A stretch of DNA of 64,000 nucleotides from PHAA01 sp964457945 (GTDB taxonomy: Bacteria > Bacillota > Syntrophomonadia > Syntrophomonadales > Syntrophomonadaceae): assembly GCA_964457945.1 (NCBI GenBank), contig CAYWFX010000005.1:105610-169609 (forward strand). The letters are read 5' to 3'. A program made the position numbers and the translations under genes. The notes below the pieces were generated by a model that was not told the DNA's origin, ran no database searches, and saw only the letters and a program-made list of their open reading frames with translations. Positions within the stretch are counted from its first letter, which is position 1. Every line of letters starts with the position of its first letter. Of this stretch, positions 35,684 through 44,488 are shown in pieces.

Positions 35684-35687
35684 ACCT

Positions 35688-36365
35688 CTACCGCCCTTCT
35701 GCGGCAACGATCCTGCCGTCCTCAATGCGGATCACACGGTCGGCAAGCTGGGCGATTTGCTCGTTGTGCGTAATCATCATCATGGTCTGATGAAACCTTG
35801 TGGATGTCATTTTCAGGATGCCCAAAACGTCATGACTGGTCTTACTGTCCAAGTTTCCTGTCGGCTCATCCGCCAGCAGGATAGATGGCTTGGTCGCAAG
35901 GGCACGAGCAATGGCGACACGCTGTTGCTGACCGCCAGAAAGATTGTTGGGAAGATTGTTTTGCTTTTCCGAAAGCCCCAGAGTTTCGATGATGCTTTCT
36001 ACAAAGCTTTCATCCACGGTATTTCCGTCCAGCTCAATAGGTAAAATAATATTTTCATAGACATTGAGAATGGGAACAAGATTGTAGTTCTGAAATACAA
36101 AGCCTACATTTCTTCGCCGGAAGATGGTAAGCTGTTCATCCGTCATTTTTGAAATATCCTTGCCGCCAACAATAACCTTGCCATCTGTCGGTGTATCCAA
36201 ACCACCCAGCATATGCAAAAGGGTGCTTTTCCCCGACCCTGACGTACCTACAACGGCGACAAATTCGCCTTCCAGAATTTCTAAATCAACACCGTCCAAG
36301 GCTTTGACAGTGTGGGGTTCTTTTCCGTAATATTTTTTTAAGTTTTCTGTTTTTAATAGTACCAC
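35688..36365 (-). CDS. ABC transporter ATP-binding protein (BceA/SalX type)
   Basis: 225 residues. Walker A GTSGSGKSTLLHMLGG, Q-loop FVFQNYNLVPILNVYENI, signature LSGGQQQRVAIARA, Walker B ILLADEPTGNLDSKTS, His switch THNEQ. GTG start at 36365 with AAGGAGG eight bases upstream. It energises the adjacent FtsX permease; the upstream two-component system and inverted repeat suggest induction by that system. Confidence 0.9.
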   Translation of the reverse strand: MVLLKTENLKKYYGKEPHTVKALDGVDLEILEGEFVAVVGTSGSGKSTLLHMLGGLDTPTDGKVIVGGKDISKMTDEQLTIFRRRNVGFVFQNYNLVPILNVYENIILPIELDGNTVDESFVESIIETLGLSEKQNNLPNNLSGGQQQRVAIARALATKPSILLADEPTGNLDSKTSHDVLGILKMTSTRFHQTMMMITHNEQIAQLADRVIRIEDGRIVAAEGR

Positions 36366-36394
36366 GCTATAAACCTCCTTTGCCTGATGGTTTC

Positions 36395-36459
36395 AGTATA
36401 GAGGTCATTTCTTACAGGCTCCTGACAAATGGGAAGTTATATCTTACAGTTTTGTAAGA
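36395..36459 (-). promoter_or_regulatory. Response-regulator box and promoter of the ABC genes
   Basis: A perfect inverted repeat TCTTACA-GTTT-TGTAAGA at 36442-36459 is followed, in the direction of transcription, by a half-conserved copy near 36407-36424 (TCTTACA...TGACA) and a -10 TATACT at 36395-36400 with no good -35. This is the pattern of an activator-dependent promoter. Confidence 0.5.
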
Positions 36460-37354
36460 ACATCGAGAAGGTCGTATACTGTTCCGGTTTGGAATCTACA
36501 AGGATATAACCGCCTTGTTTCTCTAATATCAGCGAGACCAGATAAAGCCCTAAGCCAGCTCCGTCAACGCCTTGGGCATTTTGACCTCTGTAAAATCGCT
36601 TGAATATGGAGTTCCATTCACTTGGAGCAATCCCAATGCCATAATCAGTAACAGTTATTTTTGTATAGATAGGCAATGGATCAACAGCAATATCGATTTG
36701 GCTATCCGGCGGTGAGTACTTAATGGCATTTTCCAGAATGTTGGTAAGTGCTTCGCTGGTCCATTTTCGGTCATGCAGCAGGGGCACATCCTCAAAATGA
36801 GCAGATTTTATGGAGACATTTTTATTTGCTGCCGCCCCGTATACGCTGCTGATACTGTCGGAAATGGTTTGCTTAATATTCACGGGAACAGGCGCAAGCT
36901 CAATTACTCCGATTTCCAGCCTTGACAACTTAACCAGGCTGTCCATCATCCATTGCAGCTTTTCTGTTCCGGCTTTTATACGGGATAGAAATTCCTGCTG
37001 TTCGACCGCGGTGGTATTTCCCTCCAGCAGTAGGTCGGTATACATCGAAACACCCGCTAAAGGAGTTTTCATTTGATGGGACATATCGGATATAAAGCTT
37101 TGTATTGTTTCTTTTTCCTGCGTGGTTTGCGAAATATCGGAAGCGGTCATACGAATGATTTTAATTGCTTTATGGGTTAGCTTGGCCAGGCGATTATCTT
37201 TGGTAACCTCAAAAGGCAGATAGGCACTTTTGGATAATATGCTGTCCAAGACCTGGTCAATGGAATTGAAGGCATTGGCAACATAGCGGTAGCTAAACAA
37301 AGCCGTCAGAGAGCATAATGCAATGGCTGTTATGATTGTGAGTGCAGGGGTCAT
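36437..37354 (-). CDS. Sensor histidine kinase
   Basis: 305 residues: a single N-terminal TM helix with almost no extracellular loop, a HAMP-like linker, H-box FISDMSHQMKTPLAGVSMY, N box LTNILENAIKYS and G boxes DYGIGIAPSEW and GAGLGLYLVSLI. The lack of a sensing domain resembles kinases that detect signals through a partner ABC transporter (BceS-like logic; inference). It follows its regulator gene with a 2-base gap. Confidence 0.9.
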   Translation of the reverse strand: MTPALTIITAIALCSLTALFSYRYVANAFNSIDQVLDSILSKSAYLPFEVTKDNRLAKLTHKAIKIIRMTASDISQTTQEKETIQSFISDMSHQMKTPLAGVSMYTDLLLEGNTTAVEQQEFLSRIKAGTEKLQWMMDSLVKLSRLEIGVIELAPVPVNIKQTISDSISSVYGAAANKNVSIKSAHFEDVPLLHDRKWTSEALTNILENAIKYSPPDSQIDIAVDPLPIYTKITVTDYGIGIAPSEWNSIFKRFYRGQNAQGVDGAGLGLYLVSLILEKQGGYILVDSKPEQYTTFSMFLQNCKI

Positions 37355-37356
37355 CT

Positions 37357-38037
37357 TTATACCCCCCTGTTCCAGATATATCCGATACCGTGAATGGTCT
37401 TAATGGTTTTTGGATTTTTCGGGTCAGCCTCTATTTTCGCGCGCAGACGGCTGATGTTTACGGGTAACGTATTTTCATCTACAAAGTTTCCCTCATTGTC
37501 CCACAAAGAGGATAGTATTTGCTCCTTGGCAAGCACTTGCCCAGCATTGGTCATCAGATAAGCCAGCAGCTTAAATTCCGTAACACTGATCGGGATTTCC
37601 TCATCCTCACGGAAAAACTTGCGTGTATCTGTGTCCAGTCTGTATTGGTTGGAACAAATCACATGTCTGCTTTCGGCTTGCGTGCGGCGCAGCAAAGCTT
37701 CTACTCTTGCCCGCAGGACAGATAAGGAAAAGGGTTTGGTAATATAGTCGTCTGCCCCTGCCAGCAGGCCGGATACCTCGTCTGTTTCCAAATCGAAGGC
37801 CGTAAGCATGATAATGGGGATTTTTGAATAAGCTCTGATTTCTTTACATAAGTCCATTCCATTGCCATCCGGCATCCCTAAATCCAGTAGGATAAGGTCA
37901 ATCTGGTGCTGCTCAAGCAGACGCTTGCCCTCTTGGATACTACTAGCTGAAACAGCATGATAGCCGTCTTTATCAAATGTAAATGCTATGCCACGGCTTA
38001 AGTTTTCGTCATCTTCAATGATTAAAATAGTTTTCAT
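37357..38037 (-). CDS. OmpR/PhoB-family response regulator
   Basis: 226 residues. Receiver domain with acidic pocket (IIEDDEN), phospho-acceptor Asp in LILLDLGMPDGNG, switch Thr in IIMLTA and Lys in YITKPFS. The C-terminal winged helix includes VTEFKLLAYLMTNAGQVLAKE and TIHGIGYIW. It overlaps the HTH gene (ATGA-type) upstream and precedes the kinase. Likely target: the inverted repeat before the ABC genes. Confidence 0.92.
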   Translation of the reverse strand: MKTILIIEDDENLSRGIAFTFDKDGYHAVSASSIQEGKRLLEQHQIDLILLDLGMPDGNGMDLCKEIRAYSKIPIIMLTAFDLETDEVSGLLAGADDYITKPFSLSVLRARVEALLRRTQAESRHVICSNQYRLDTDTRKFFREDEEIPISVTEFKLLAYLMTNAGQVLAKEQILSSLWDNEGNFVDENTLPVNISRLRAKIEADPKNPKTIKTIHGIGYIWNRGV

Positions 38038-38234
38038 ATAACACCTCCGTTGCTAGGTTTATCAGGTTTTATACGTGGGTCTTGCGGCTTTGGAGAATCT
38101 TTAGGAATTGCCCAAACCCGACTGAAACGCATGGCTCCAGCTATACGTCCTTGTTCGCATAACTGCTGTACTCGTCTGCTTGAAATTCTCCATATTTCAG
38201 CCGCCTGCTGGGTTGAAATATAGTCCATGCTCAT
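38034..38234 (-). CDS. Small helix-turn-helix DNA-binding protein
   Basis: 66 residues. DYISTQQAAEIWRISSRRVQQLCEQGRIAGA is an excisionase/MerR-like winged helix that recognises DNA; the tail is Pro- and Lys-rich. Such proteins precede response regulator genes in clostridial resistance modules. Three close ATGs (38237, 38234, 38228) compete; AAGGA favours the second. It shares 4 bases with the response regulator gene. Confidence 0.75.
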   Translation of the reverse strand: MSMDYISTQQAAEIWRISSRRVQQLCEQGRIAGAMRFSRVWAIPKDSPKPQDPRIKPDKPSNGGVI

Positions 38235-38395
38235 CATTTCCTTTCAATCAGTATATGGGGTGATAAACATAGTCAACTTAATTTAATTGTATGCGCTTAA
38301 ACGAATAGTTTCAAGTGTGGCTATAATGATAGTTGTGGATGATTTAATTTACAACATTGTTTCTATTTTTTACAGGCTGGGTGTGAAATGTGAGC

Positions 38396-38440
38396 TTGAA
38401 TATCTTACGAATGTAATATATAATTATTCTTACAAGTGTA
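38396..38440 (+). promoter_or_regulatory. blaI promoter with two BlaI/CopY-like operator boxes
   Basis: -35 TTGAAT (38396-38401), 17-base spacer, -10 TATAAT (38419-38424). TACGAATGTA (38406-38415) lies in the spacer and TACAAGTGTA (38431-38440) just after the -10. Both fit the TACAnnTGTA-type box of BlaI/MecI/CopY repressors, so autoregulation is likely. Confidence 0.6.
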
Positions 38441-38464
38441 GTCTGATTTAAAGGGGAGATATTT

Positions 38465-38839
38465 TTGAAGCCTGTACCTCAAATATCTGAAGCAGAGCTG
38501 GAAGTAATGAAAGTATTATGGGAGCTTAATAATGCTACCAGCACCCAAATTGTGGAGAGGTTCGATGGAATTTCTGATTGGAAGCCTAAAACGATCCATA
38601 CATTAATTACGCGCTTAGTAGCCAAGCAAGCAGTTACTGCCAAGAAGATTGATGGTAAGTCAAATCTGTACTCGCCCAATGTAAGTGAGGAAGATTACAA
38701 AAGGCATGCTAACAAATCCTTTTTGCATAAATTATATAACGGCTCTTTAAATCTAATGCTGGCGAGCTTTATAAAAGACCAAAGGCTTTCGAAGGAAGAA
38801 ATTAATGAGCTGAAAAAGATGCTGGATGAGGAGGTATAA
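38465..38839 (+). CDS. blaI: BlaI/MecI/CopY-family transcriptional repressor
   Basis: 124 residues. Winged-helix N-terminus ISEAELEVMKVLWELNNATS and WKPKTIHTLITRLVAKQAV match Penicillinase_R repressors, and the C-terminal dimerisation helices are present. TTG start at 38465 with GGGGAG upstream. Cleaved or released by its membrane partner encoded 2 bases downstream; operator-like boxes precede the gene. Confidence 0.87.
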   Translation: MKPVPQISEAELEVMKVLWELNNATSTQIVERFDGISDWKPKTIHTLITRLVAKQAVTAKKIDGKSNLYSPNVSEEDYKRHANKSFLHKLYNGSLNLMLASFIKDQRLSKEEINELKKMLDEEV

Positions 38840-38841
38840 GG

Positions 38842-40416
38842 ATGGAGACTATTTTCAGCCTGGTTTTGCTAACATCTTTATACGCAAGCATTGTAGGGAT
38901 TGTCATTATAATACTAAAAACAATATTGAAAAATATAATTAGTCCTAAATGGCATTATATTATTTGGATTGTGCTTATACTGAAACTGCTCATTCCGTTT
39001 GGCCCCGAAAGTGCTGTAAGCTTGTTTAATGCTATACCTCCAGTATATTCAACCACGAGTTTTACCCAGGCATATGAACAGATTCAGCAAACCATAATTG
39101 CAAAACCAGATATTTCGAATTTGCCTCAGACAGGGAGTATTGAGAATACTTCAGGAATTAGGGCAATTGCTAAAACTGCCCTGCCATATCTATGGCTTTT
39201 GGGTGCGATCTTAATGATCGGATGGCTGCTGTATATTAATCATTCATTGCATAGAAGGCTTAAGAAAAGAGGCAACACTGCACCAGAATCAATAAATCTG
39301 ATTTTTGAAGACTGTAAAAAGAAAGCAGGTGTTGGGAGAAGTATTGAAATAATCATTCAGGATGCCATACCCACCCCGGCTATTATTGGAGTATTTAGAC
39401 CCCGAATCTTACTCTCTCCTGCAATTTCAGACTTAGCCAGTAAAGATATTTCCTATATACTGCTGCACGAGCTGGCTCATTACAAAAGAAAGGATTTGCT
39501 GGCCAACTATTTGTTGCTAGTGTTACAGATAATCCACTGGTTTAATCCTGTAATATGGTACTGCTTTAAAATAATTCGTCAGGATATGGAAGTGGCCGCT
39601 GATGAGAGGGTTTTAGCTCTACTAGAAGGTGACGAAACCAAGGAGTATGGAAAGGCCCTTCTGGCAGTGCTCGATAGCTGCAACTCTCCCAGACTTGCTC
39701 CCAAGCTTATCGGCATGGTTGATGATAGGAAAAACATTGAGAAAAGGATTCGGATGATAAGGATGACGGATTTTTATAAAAGCAAAAGAAGACTTGTAAT
39801 GGCCACGGGTACGTTCTGTGTGGTTATACTTGGTGGAGTATTATTAACCAACGCTTTACCAAAACAAGCCGCCTTTGAAATAGGCAATAATGATGTGAAA
39901 GTTCAATCTGACTGGAAAGTGACAGAAAGTGAATCTCAAAAACAAATAACTAAAAGTGCCCCAATTATAAGTTCAGATGCAAATGAAGAAATTATGAGGA
40001 AATACATATCTGATTTTCTCCAAAAAGGGTATTCAAAGTATTACATAATTAACAGCATTAATTGTGATTTCCGAAGCAAAATTATAAATGCAGGGAAACT
40101 GGAAGCAATTGTTTATACAACCATGAACAGTAATGTTCCCCCAAAAGATCCCGACACAGTTCCCTATTTAATCGGGCTCAAAGAAAAAGCCCAAAAAGAA
40201 ACCAATCCGGAAAGGAAAAAGATACTTCAACAGGAGTATGAAACCCTAAGAAGCGAATATGGAAAGCCTAATGACGGAAATTTTATATTTAAGCTTACTG
40301 CCAATATGGCAGATAACAAAATTGACGAAAAATCCATCAAACTGTATTTTGATGCAACTGCTGCTGCCAACAGTGAACCTATATACGTTCCGGCGGAAGA
40401 TATACTTCCTAAATAG
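38842..40416 (+). CDS. BlaR1-type M56 family membrane metallopeptidase
   Basis: 524 residues: three to four N-terminal TM helices, cytoplasmic zinc peptidase loop with HELAHYKRKDLL (HExxH) and EVAADERVL, a last TM near 320, and an extracytoplasmic tail of about 180 residues. The tail shows no penicillin-binding SxxK/SxN motifs, so beta-lactam sensing is not supported; the signal is unknown. Expected to inactivate the BlaI repressor next to it. Confidence 0.85.
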   Translation: METIFSLVLLTSLYASIVGIVIIILKTILKNIISPKWHYIIWIVLILKLLIPFGPESAVSLFNAIPPVYSTTSFTQAYEQIQQTIIAKPDISNLPQTGSIENTSGIRAIAKTALPYLWLLGAILMIGWLLYINHSLHRRLKKRGNTAPESINLIFEDCKKKAGVGRSIEIIIQDAIPTPAIIGVFRPRILLSPAISDLASKDISYILLHELAHYKRKDLLANYLLLVLQIIHWFNPVIWYCFKIIRQDMEVAADERVLALLEGDETKEYGKALLAVLDSCNSPRLAPKLIGMVDDRKNIEKRIRMIRMTDFYKSKRRLVMATGTFCVVILGGVLLTNALPKQAAFEIGNNDVKVQSDWKVTESESQKQITKSAPIISSDANEEIMRKYISDFLQKGYSKYYIINSINCDFRSKIINAGKLEAIVYTTMNSNVPPKDPDTVPYLIGLKEKAQKETNPERKKILQQEYETLRSEYGKPNDGNFIFKLTANMADNKIDEKSIKLYFDATAAANSEPIYVPAEDILPK

Positions 40417-40577
40417 GGGCGCAGGGGACCATTTCTGCTGTGTCTAATAAGGACTATCACTATTAAGGATGTGGCTAAGATTAGACAAGCTGTGGCAAGG
40501 AAGATTTTTCTATTCAGGATATAGCGACTAGTTTCATCCAGAATTTCGTTGGTGGGGGATAGTGTACTCATTTTCAT
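40417..40577 (-). pseudogene. Possible 5' fragment of a membrane protein gene
   Basis: From ATG 40577 the frame reads about 50 plausible residues, with one strong TM helix (FLATACLILATSLIVIVLI) ending in a basic stop-transfer, then runs into sequence antisense to blaR1. It looks like a gene start truncated by a rearrangement, but a short coincidental ORF cannot be excluded. Confidence 0.25.
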
Positions 40578-40603
40578 AAACAATATTCTTTAACGTGGTT
40601 TAT

Positions 40604-40902
40604 TCAGTCATAATCCTCTTTTGGATTACTTGCTTGCGGATCATTATTTATGATGTCTAAAGCAGCCTGGGCTCTATTGGAAAGTGATTGAACCGCAGAA
40701 TAGATTTAACTGCTTCCTTATCTTTGATTAATCCTAAAGAATAAATAGTGCTTTTATACACGTCTACATCTACGGTGGTTTTGGCAATATAACTTAATTC
40801 ATTATTATAATTCTTACCCAGGCCCATTTTAGCGATTGTATTAACACAATATTGAATATTTTTACTGGAATTATGGCCAGGGCTGCAAATAACCCTGGCC
40901 AT
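40604..40902 (-). pseudogene. Frameshifted HEAT-repeat protein remnant
   Basis: From 40902 the frame reads a HEAT-like helix pair (YKSTIYSLGLIKDKEAVKSI). Near 40695-40702 the homologous reading jumps frame and continues SLSNRAQAALDIINND...EDYD to a TGA at 40604-40606. Neither frame alone gives a complete repeat. It is probably a decayed gene whose 5' part is also missing. Confidence 0.4.
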
Positions 40903-41212
40903 TGAAGTTGAGGTATTTTGGTAATGATAAAAACCACTAAAAAATCGCAGATCCCAGGGAAATTAAAAAGGATAATAGGTATTAATGACGAAATAATACA
41001 TATCAGTTAATTACTGTTAGGCGCGATTAGCGAAAATTGAAACGGAAAAAACAACATGTATAAACGCTTTTGGGTTAAGAGCCTGGATCTAATTACCACT
41101 CCAGGTAAAGGGTCTTCGATATTAGGCTGCCAGGTTGATCTATTTAATAAGTATTAGTGAGCTATGCTCTAAAATCACTAGAATAAGCATTTATACTCGT
41201 GGAAAGCAGGTG
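40903..41212. other. Intergenic region upstream of the MacA-like gene
   Basis: 310 bases, AT-rich, with no ORF, RNA or clear promoter that I can support; an ATT-rich leader precedes the GTG start at 41213. Confidence 0.5.
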
Positions 41213-42490
41213 AAGAAATTAGAAGCCGAATTAAAAATTGATCCAGGGAAAAAACGCAGCAGAATTAAGAAAATACTAATAATCTGTGGTATAGCCCTTC
41301 TGGCAACAGTGGTGGTTGGAATGAAAATCTACAATTCAACCCAGAAAGATGTGGTCAGGGTTGGTATGGCCAGGGTAAGCCAGAAGCAACTGGTTGAAAA
41401 AGTCCCCGCTGATGGGAAGGTTATTGCAACAGATAAAGAAGTGCTCCTAAGTGAAGCAAACGCAATGATCAAAGCGGTCCATGTCCGTTTGGGAGAACAG
41501 GTGAAGGCAGGACAGGTTCTTGTGGAGCTTTATGTTCCCAATGGGCAAGAGAACCTGGCTAAAGCTCGGTCAGATCTGTCTAAGGCAGAATCAGATCTGA
41601 CCCGTGCACAATCAGGTGGCAAGAGCGCAGAACTGGTAGATGTAAAAGCGGCTCTACGCGAGGCGGAGAATACCCTTAAACTTGATGATGACGCCCTAAA
41701 GCGGTCTCAATCTCTATATGAACAGGGAGCCCTTGCACGAGCCGAATTGGATAAAGCACAATCTGACTATAACACCAGCGAGGCCAAGTTTGCAAAGGCT
41801 CAAGCGGATTATCGCCGGGTGCAGGATGCGGCTCCGCAAGACCTGCAATCTCTAGAAGCGGCGGTTGAATCGGCTCGTATTCACCAGAAATCTGCTGAGC
41901 GTCAAGCCTCCGGGCAAGGTCTAGTGTCTCCCAAGGATGGACAAATTCTATCTATTAGCGTTAGTCCCGGTGATGTAATTGCCGAGCATGCCGCTATATT
42001 AACTATCTCCAATTTAACCAAATTAGAGATTCATGGCGATGTTCCGGAAACGGAATCCAGTAAGATTAAAGTAGGGCAAAAGGTGCAGATCACCGGCAAT
42101 GCTTTTTCCAATACCAAATATCAGGGAAAAGTCGTCCAGGTTGGGATGGAATTGATAAGTAAGAATCAGTCGCAAAATAATGAAGATTACCTGCCTATAG
42201 TGGTAGAGGTCGAATCTCCAGGTGTTTTATTACCCGGTTATAATGTCGATCTGGATATCACCACGGCCGAAGAAGATGCTCTGGTAATTCCTGTTGAAGC
42301 ACTGGTAGAGCATGATGAAGGAAACGGCGTTTGGTTGGTAAAGGATGGAATTGCTCACCTGGTGCCAGTTAAGACGGGTATTAGTGATGGCTTGACGATC
42401 CAGATCAAATCAGGGATAGAGATTGATAATCAGGTTATCGCCAGTCCTCCGCCAGATCTTACGGATGGGAAAAAGGTTCGTGCCAAATGA
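41213..42490 (+). CDS. HlyD/MacA-family efflux adaptor (membrane fusion protein)
   Basis: 425 residues: basic N-terminus, one TM helix (about 20-40), a biotinyl-lipoyl half motif around AMIKAVHVRLGEQVKAGQVL, a long alpha-hairpin coiled coil (about 110-215), the second lipoyl half GLVSPKDGQILSISVSPGDV, and beta-barrel domains. GTG 41213 is chosen because the upstream TTG (41135) adds 26 residues unlike the family. It overlaps the ATPase gene (ATGA). In a Gram-positive-type cell it would bridge permease and wall. Confidence 0.87.
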   Translation, partial: KKLEAELKIDPGKKRSRIKKILIICGIALLATVVVGMKIYNSTQKDVVRVGMARVSQKQLVEKVPADGKVIATDKEVLLSEANAMIKAVHVRLGEQVKAGQVLVELYVPNGQENLAKARSDLSKAESDLTRAQSGGKSAELVDVKAALREAENTLKLDDDALKRSQSLYEQGALARAELDKAQSDYNTSEAKFAKAQADYRRVQDAAPQDLQSLEAAVESARIHQKSAERQASGQGLVSPKDGQILSISVSPGDVIAEHAAILTISNLTKLEIHGDVPETESSKIKVGQKVQITGNAFSNTKYQGKVVQVGMELISKNQSQNNEDYLPIVVEVESPGVLLPGYNVDLDITTAEEDALVIPVEALVEHDEGNGVWLVKDGIAHLVPVKTGISDGLTIQIKSGIEIDNQVIASPPPDLTDGKKVRAK

Positions 42491-43224
42491 TAGTAATAGA
42501 AAAAGTTACCAAAACCTATGATACGGGTACCGTACAGGTTCAAGCCTTAAAAGCCATTGATCTGGTAGTTGAGGAAGGCGATTTCACAGCGATAATGGGG
42601 CCTTCCGGCTCTGGCAAATCCACCCTGATGAACATACTGGGTTTACTAGACCGCCCCAGCGAAGGGAATTTCATACTGGACGGAGTAGACACCAGGGGGT
42701 TGGATGAAAAACAACTTGCTAACCTGCGTAATTATAAAATCGGTTTTGTATTTCAAAATTTTAACCTCTTGCCACGGCTCAATGCCTTGAGGAATGTGGA
42801 ACTTCCCTTGCTTTATGCCGGAGTAGGGACTCAGGAACGCAGATCCCGGGCTCGCGAAGCTTTGGCAAAAGTAGGTTTGAGCAGCCATGTCAGCCACAGG
42901 CCCAACGAGATGTCCGGGGGACAGAAACAAAGAGTGGCCATAGCGCGGGCCCTGGTTAATAAGCCAAGCCTTCTGCTGGCTGATGAACCCACCGGAAATC
43001 TGGATAGTGGTTCCGGATACGAAATCATGGATTTGTTTCAGGAGCTCCATAAACAAGGCAGCACTATAATAATTGTTACCCATGAACCGGAGATAGCCCG
43101 TCATACTCAGAGAATTGTTCATTTCCGAGATGGCCGGTTGGTCCTCAGCGAAACGGTTGCTCAGCCTTTCGAGGCCAAAGAGAGGCTCCAGCTATGGCTG
43201 GGGCAGGAGGATGGGCTGGCATGA
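42487..43224 (+). CDS. MacB-type ABC transporter ATP-binding protein
   Basis: 245 residues. Walker A GPSGSGKSTLMNILGLLD, Q-loop FVFQNFNLLPRLNALRNV, signature MSGGQKQRVAIARA, Walker B LLLADEPTGNLDSGSG and His switch VTHEPE. A 25-residue C-terminal tail beyond the core is typical of this subgroup. ATGA overlaps join it to the adaptor before and the permease after. Confidence 0.92.
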   Translation: MIVIEKVTKTYDTGTVQVQALKAIDLVVEEGDFTAIMGPSGSGKSTLMNILGLLDRPSEGNFILDGVDTRGLDEKQLANLRNYKIGFVFQNFNLLPRLNALRNVELPLLYAGVGTQERRSRAREALAKVGLSSHVSHRPNEMSGGQKQRVAIARALVNKPSLLLADEPTGNLDSGSGYEIMDLFQELHKQGSTIIIVTHEPEIARHTQRIVHFRDGRLVLSETVAQPFEAKERLQLWLGQEDGLA

Positions 43225-44402
43225 AACTGAAAGAAATGGTAATGGTGGCCCTGGAAGGAGTCTGGGTAAACAAGTTGCGCTCAGTCTTAACCATGCTGGG
43301 TATTATAATCGGGGTCTTGTCAGTGATCATCATCATCATGCTGGGATTGGGTCTCGAACAAAAAACCGCCCAGGAAGGGGAACGGATGGGAGTCAACTCT
43401 TTTATTCTTACGCCTAAAACCAATGAGGATGGGGAGAAAGGAAAGCTTACTTTGGAGGACTGCAACTATATTAAAGATTCCCTGGAAAGTATTGAACTTG
43501 TGGTTCCTTTTAAAACTAATTATCATGCAGCCCTGGTGACTCCGCGCAAGAAAACCTCCGCCATGCTGATTGGTACTAGCCCGGACTACATTAAGGTCAG
43601 AAATTTGGGGCTGGCTAAGGGCAGGTTTTTTACAGATGTTGAAAACCAAATGGGCAAAAGATTGGTAGTCATTGACACTAAAATGGCCGAAGATCTGTTT
43701 GGCCTAGGCATCGAAGTGTTAGGCAAGAATGTACGCATCAACCAGATCGCTTTCGAGATTTGCGGTGTATCCAAACCGGAGCCCCCAATTGCAGGCATGC
43801 AGTTTACTCCAATCTATGTACCGTTAAAAGCCATGCTGGCAATGGAGGACAACCAAGAGATTGAGCAAGCTATAGTACGGGTAAAGAATGCTGAGCAATT
43901 CAAACTGGCTACTGACCAGATAGTAAAAATGCTGGAAATCCGTCAGGGAGTTAAAGGGGGCTTTGAGGCTCAAAGCAACGAACAAATGATAGCACAATGG
44001 AAGGACAAAATTAGATTAATAACCGGAGTTTTCGGGGCTTTGGCAGGTATTGCCCTGGTGGTTGGGGGTATAGGCATTATGAATATTATGCTGGTTTCGG
44101 TGACTGAAAGGACTAGAGAAATAGGAATCCGGGTTGCCGTAGGAGCACGGAGGAAAGATATATTAATCCAGTTTCTAGTGGAATCAGCCGTTATTGCTAC
44201 TCTGGGTGGTATTAGTGGAATGCTTCTGGGAATCGGTGGGGCAGCCCTTATCTGTATGTTGCTCGGATTGCCGGTGGTATTCTCATCAAAGGTAATTATA
44301 GATGCTTTCTTATTTTCCGCTGGCATTGGTATTACTTTTGGCATCTACCCCGCCAACCGGGCCTCCAAACTAAATCCCATCGACGCCTTACGTTACGAAT
44401 AA
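43221..44402 (+). CDS. MacB-like FtsX permease, copy 1
   Basis: 393 residues. N-terminal TM helix VLTMLGIIIGVLSVIIIIML, extracytoplasmic MacB_PCD domain, and C-terminal FtsX core GGIGIMNIMLVSVTERTREIGIR with three TM helices. ATG 43221 overlaps the ATPase stop; the 43194 start is rejected. Closely similar in sequence and length to the next gene, so it arose by tandem duplication; the two may form a heterodimer. Confidence 0.9.
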   Translation: MKLKEMVMVALEGVWVNKLRSVLTMLGIIIGVLSVIIIIMLGLGLEQKTAQEGERMGVNSFILTPKTNEDGEKGKLTLEDCNYIKDSLESIELVVPFKTNYHAALVTPRKKTSAMLIGTSPDYIKVRNLGLAKGRFFTDVENQMGKRLVVIDTKMAEDLFGLGIEVLGKNVRINQIAFEICGVSKPEPPIAGMQFTPIYVPLKAMLAMEDNQEIEQAIVRVKNAEQFKLATDQIVKMLEIRQGVKGGFEAQSNEQMIAQWKDKIRLITGVFGALAGIALVVGGIGIMNIMLVSVTERTREIGIRVAVGARRKDILIQFLVESAVIATLGGISGMLLGIGGAALICMLLGLPVVFSSKVIIDAFLFSAGIGITFGIYPANRASKLNPIDALRYE

Positions 44403-44488
44403 GGAGTTATTAGGTAGATAGTAGTGGGTTTTCGTTTTAAATGCCTATCTGCATGAGTTGTGAATAGTAGGAATAAGGAAGGCCTGAC

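Noticed and set aside
40227..40416. Open frame antisense to the end of blaR1
   Set aside because: Only the part upstream of blaR1 looks protein-like; the rest is a reverse-strand shadow.
38842..40416. BlaR1 as a true beta-lactam sensor
   Set aside because: No SxxK, SxN or KTG motifs in the C-terminal region.
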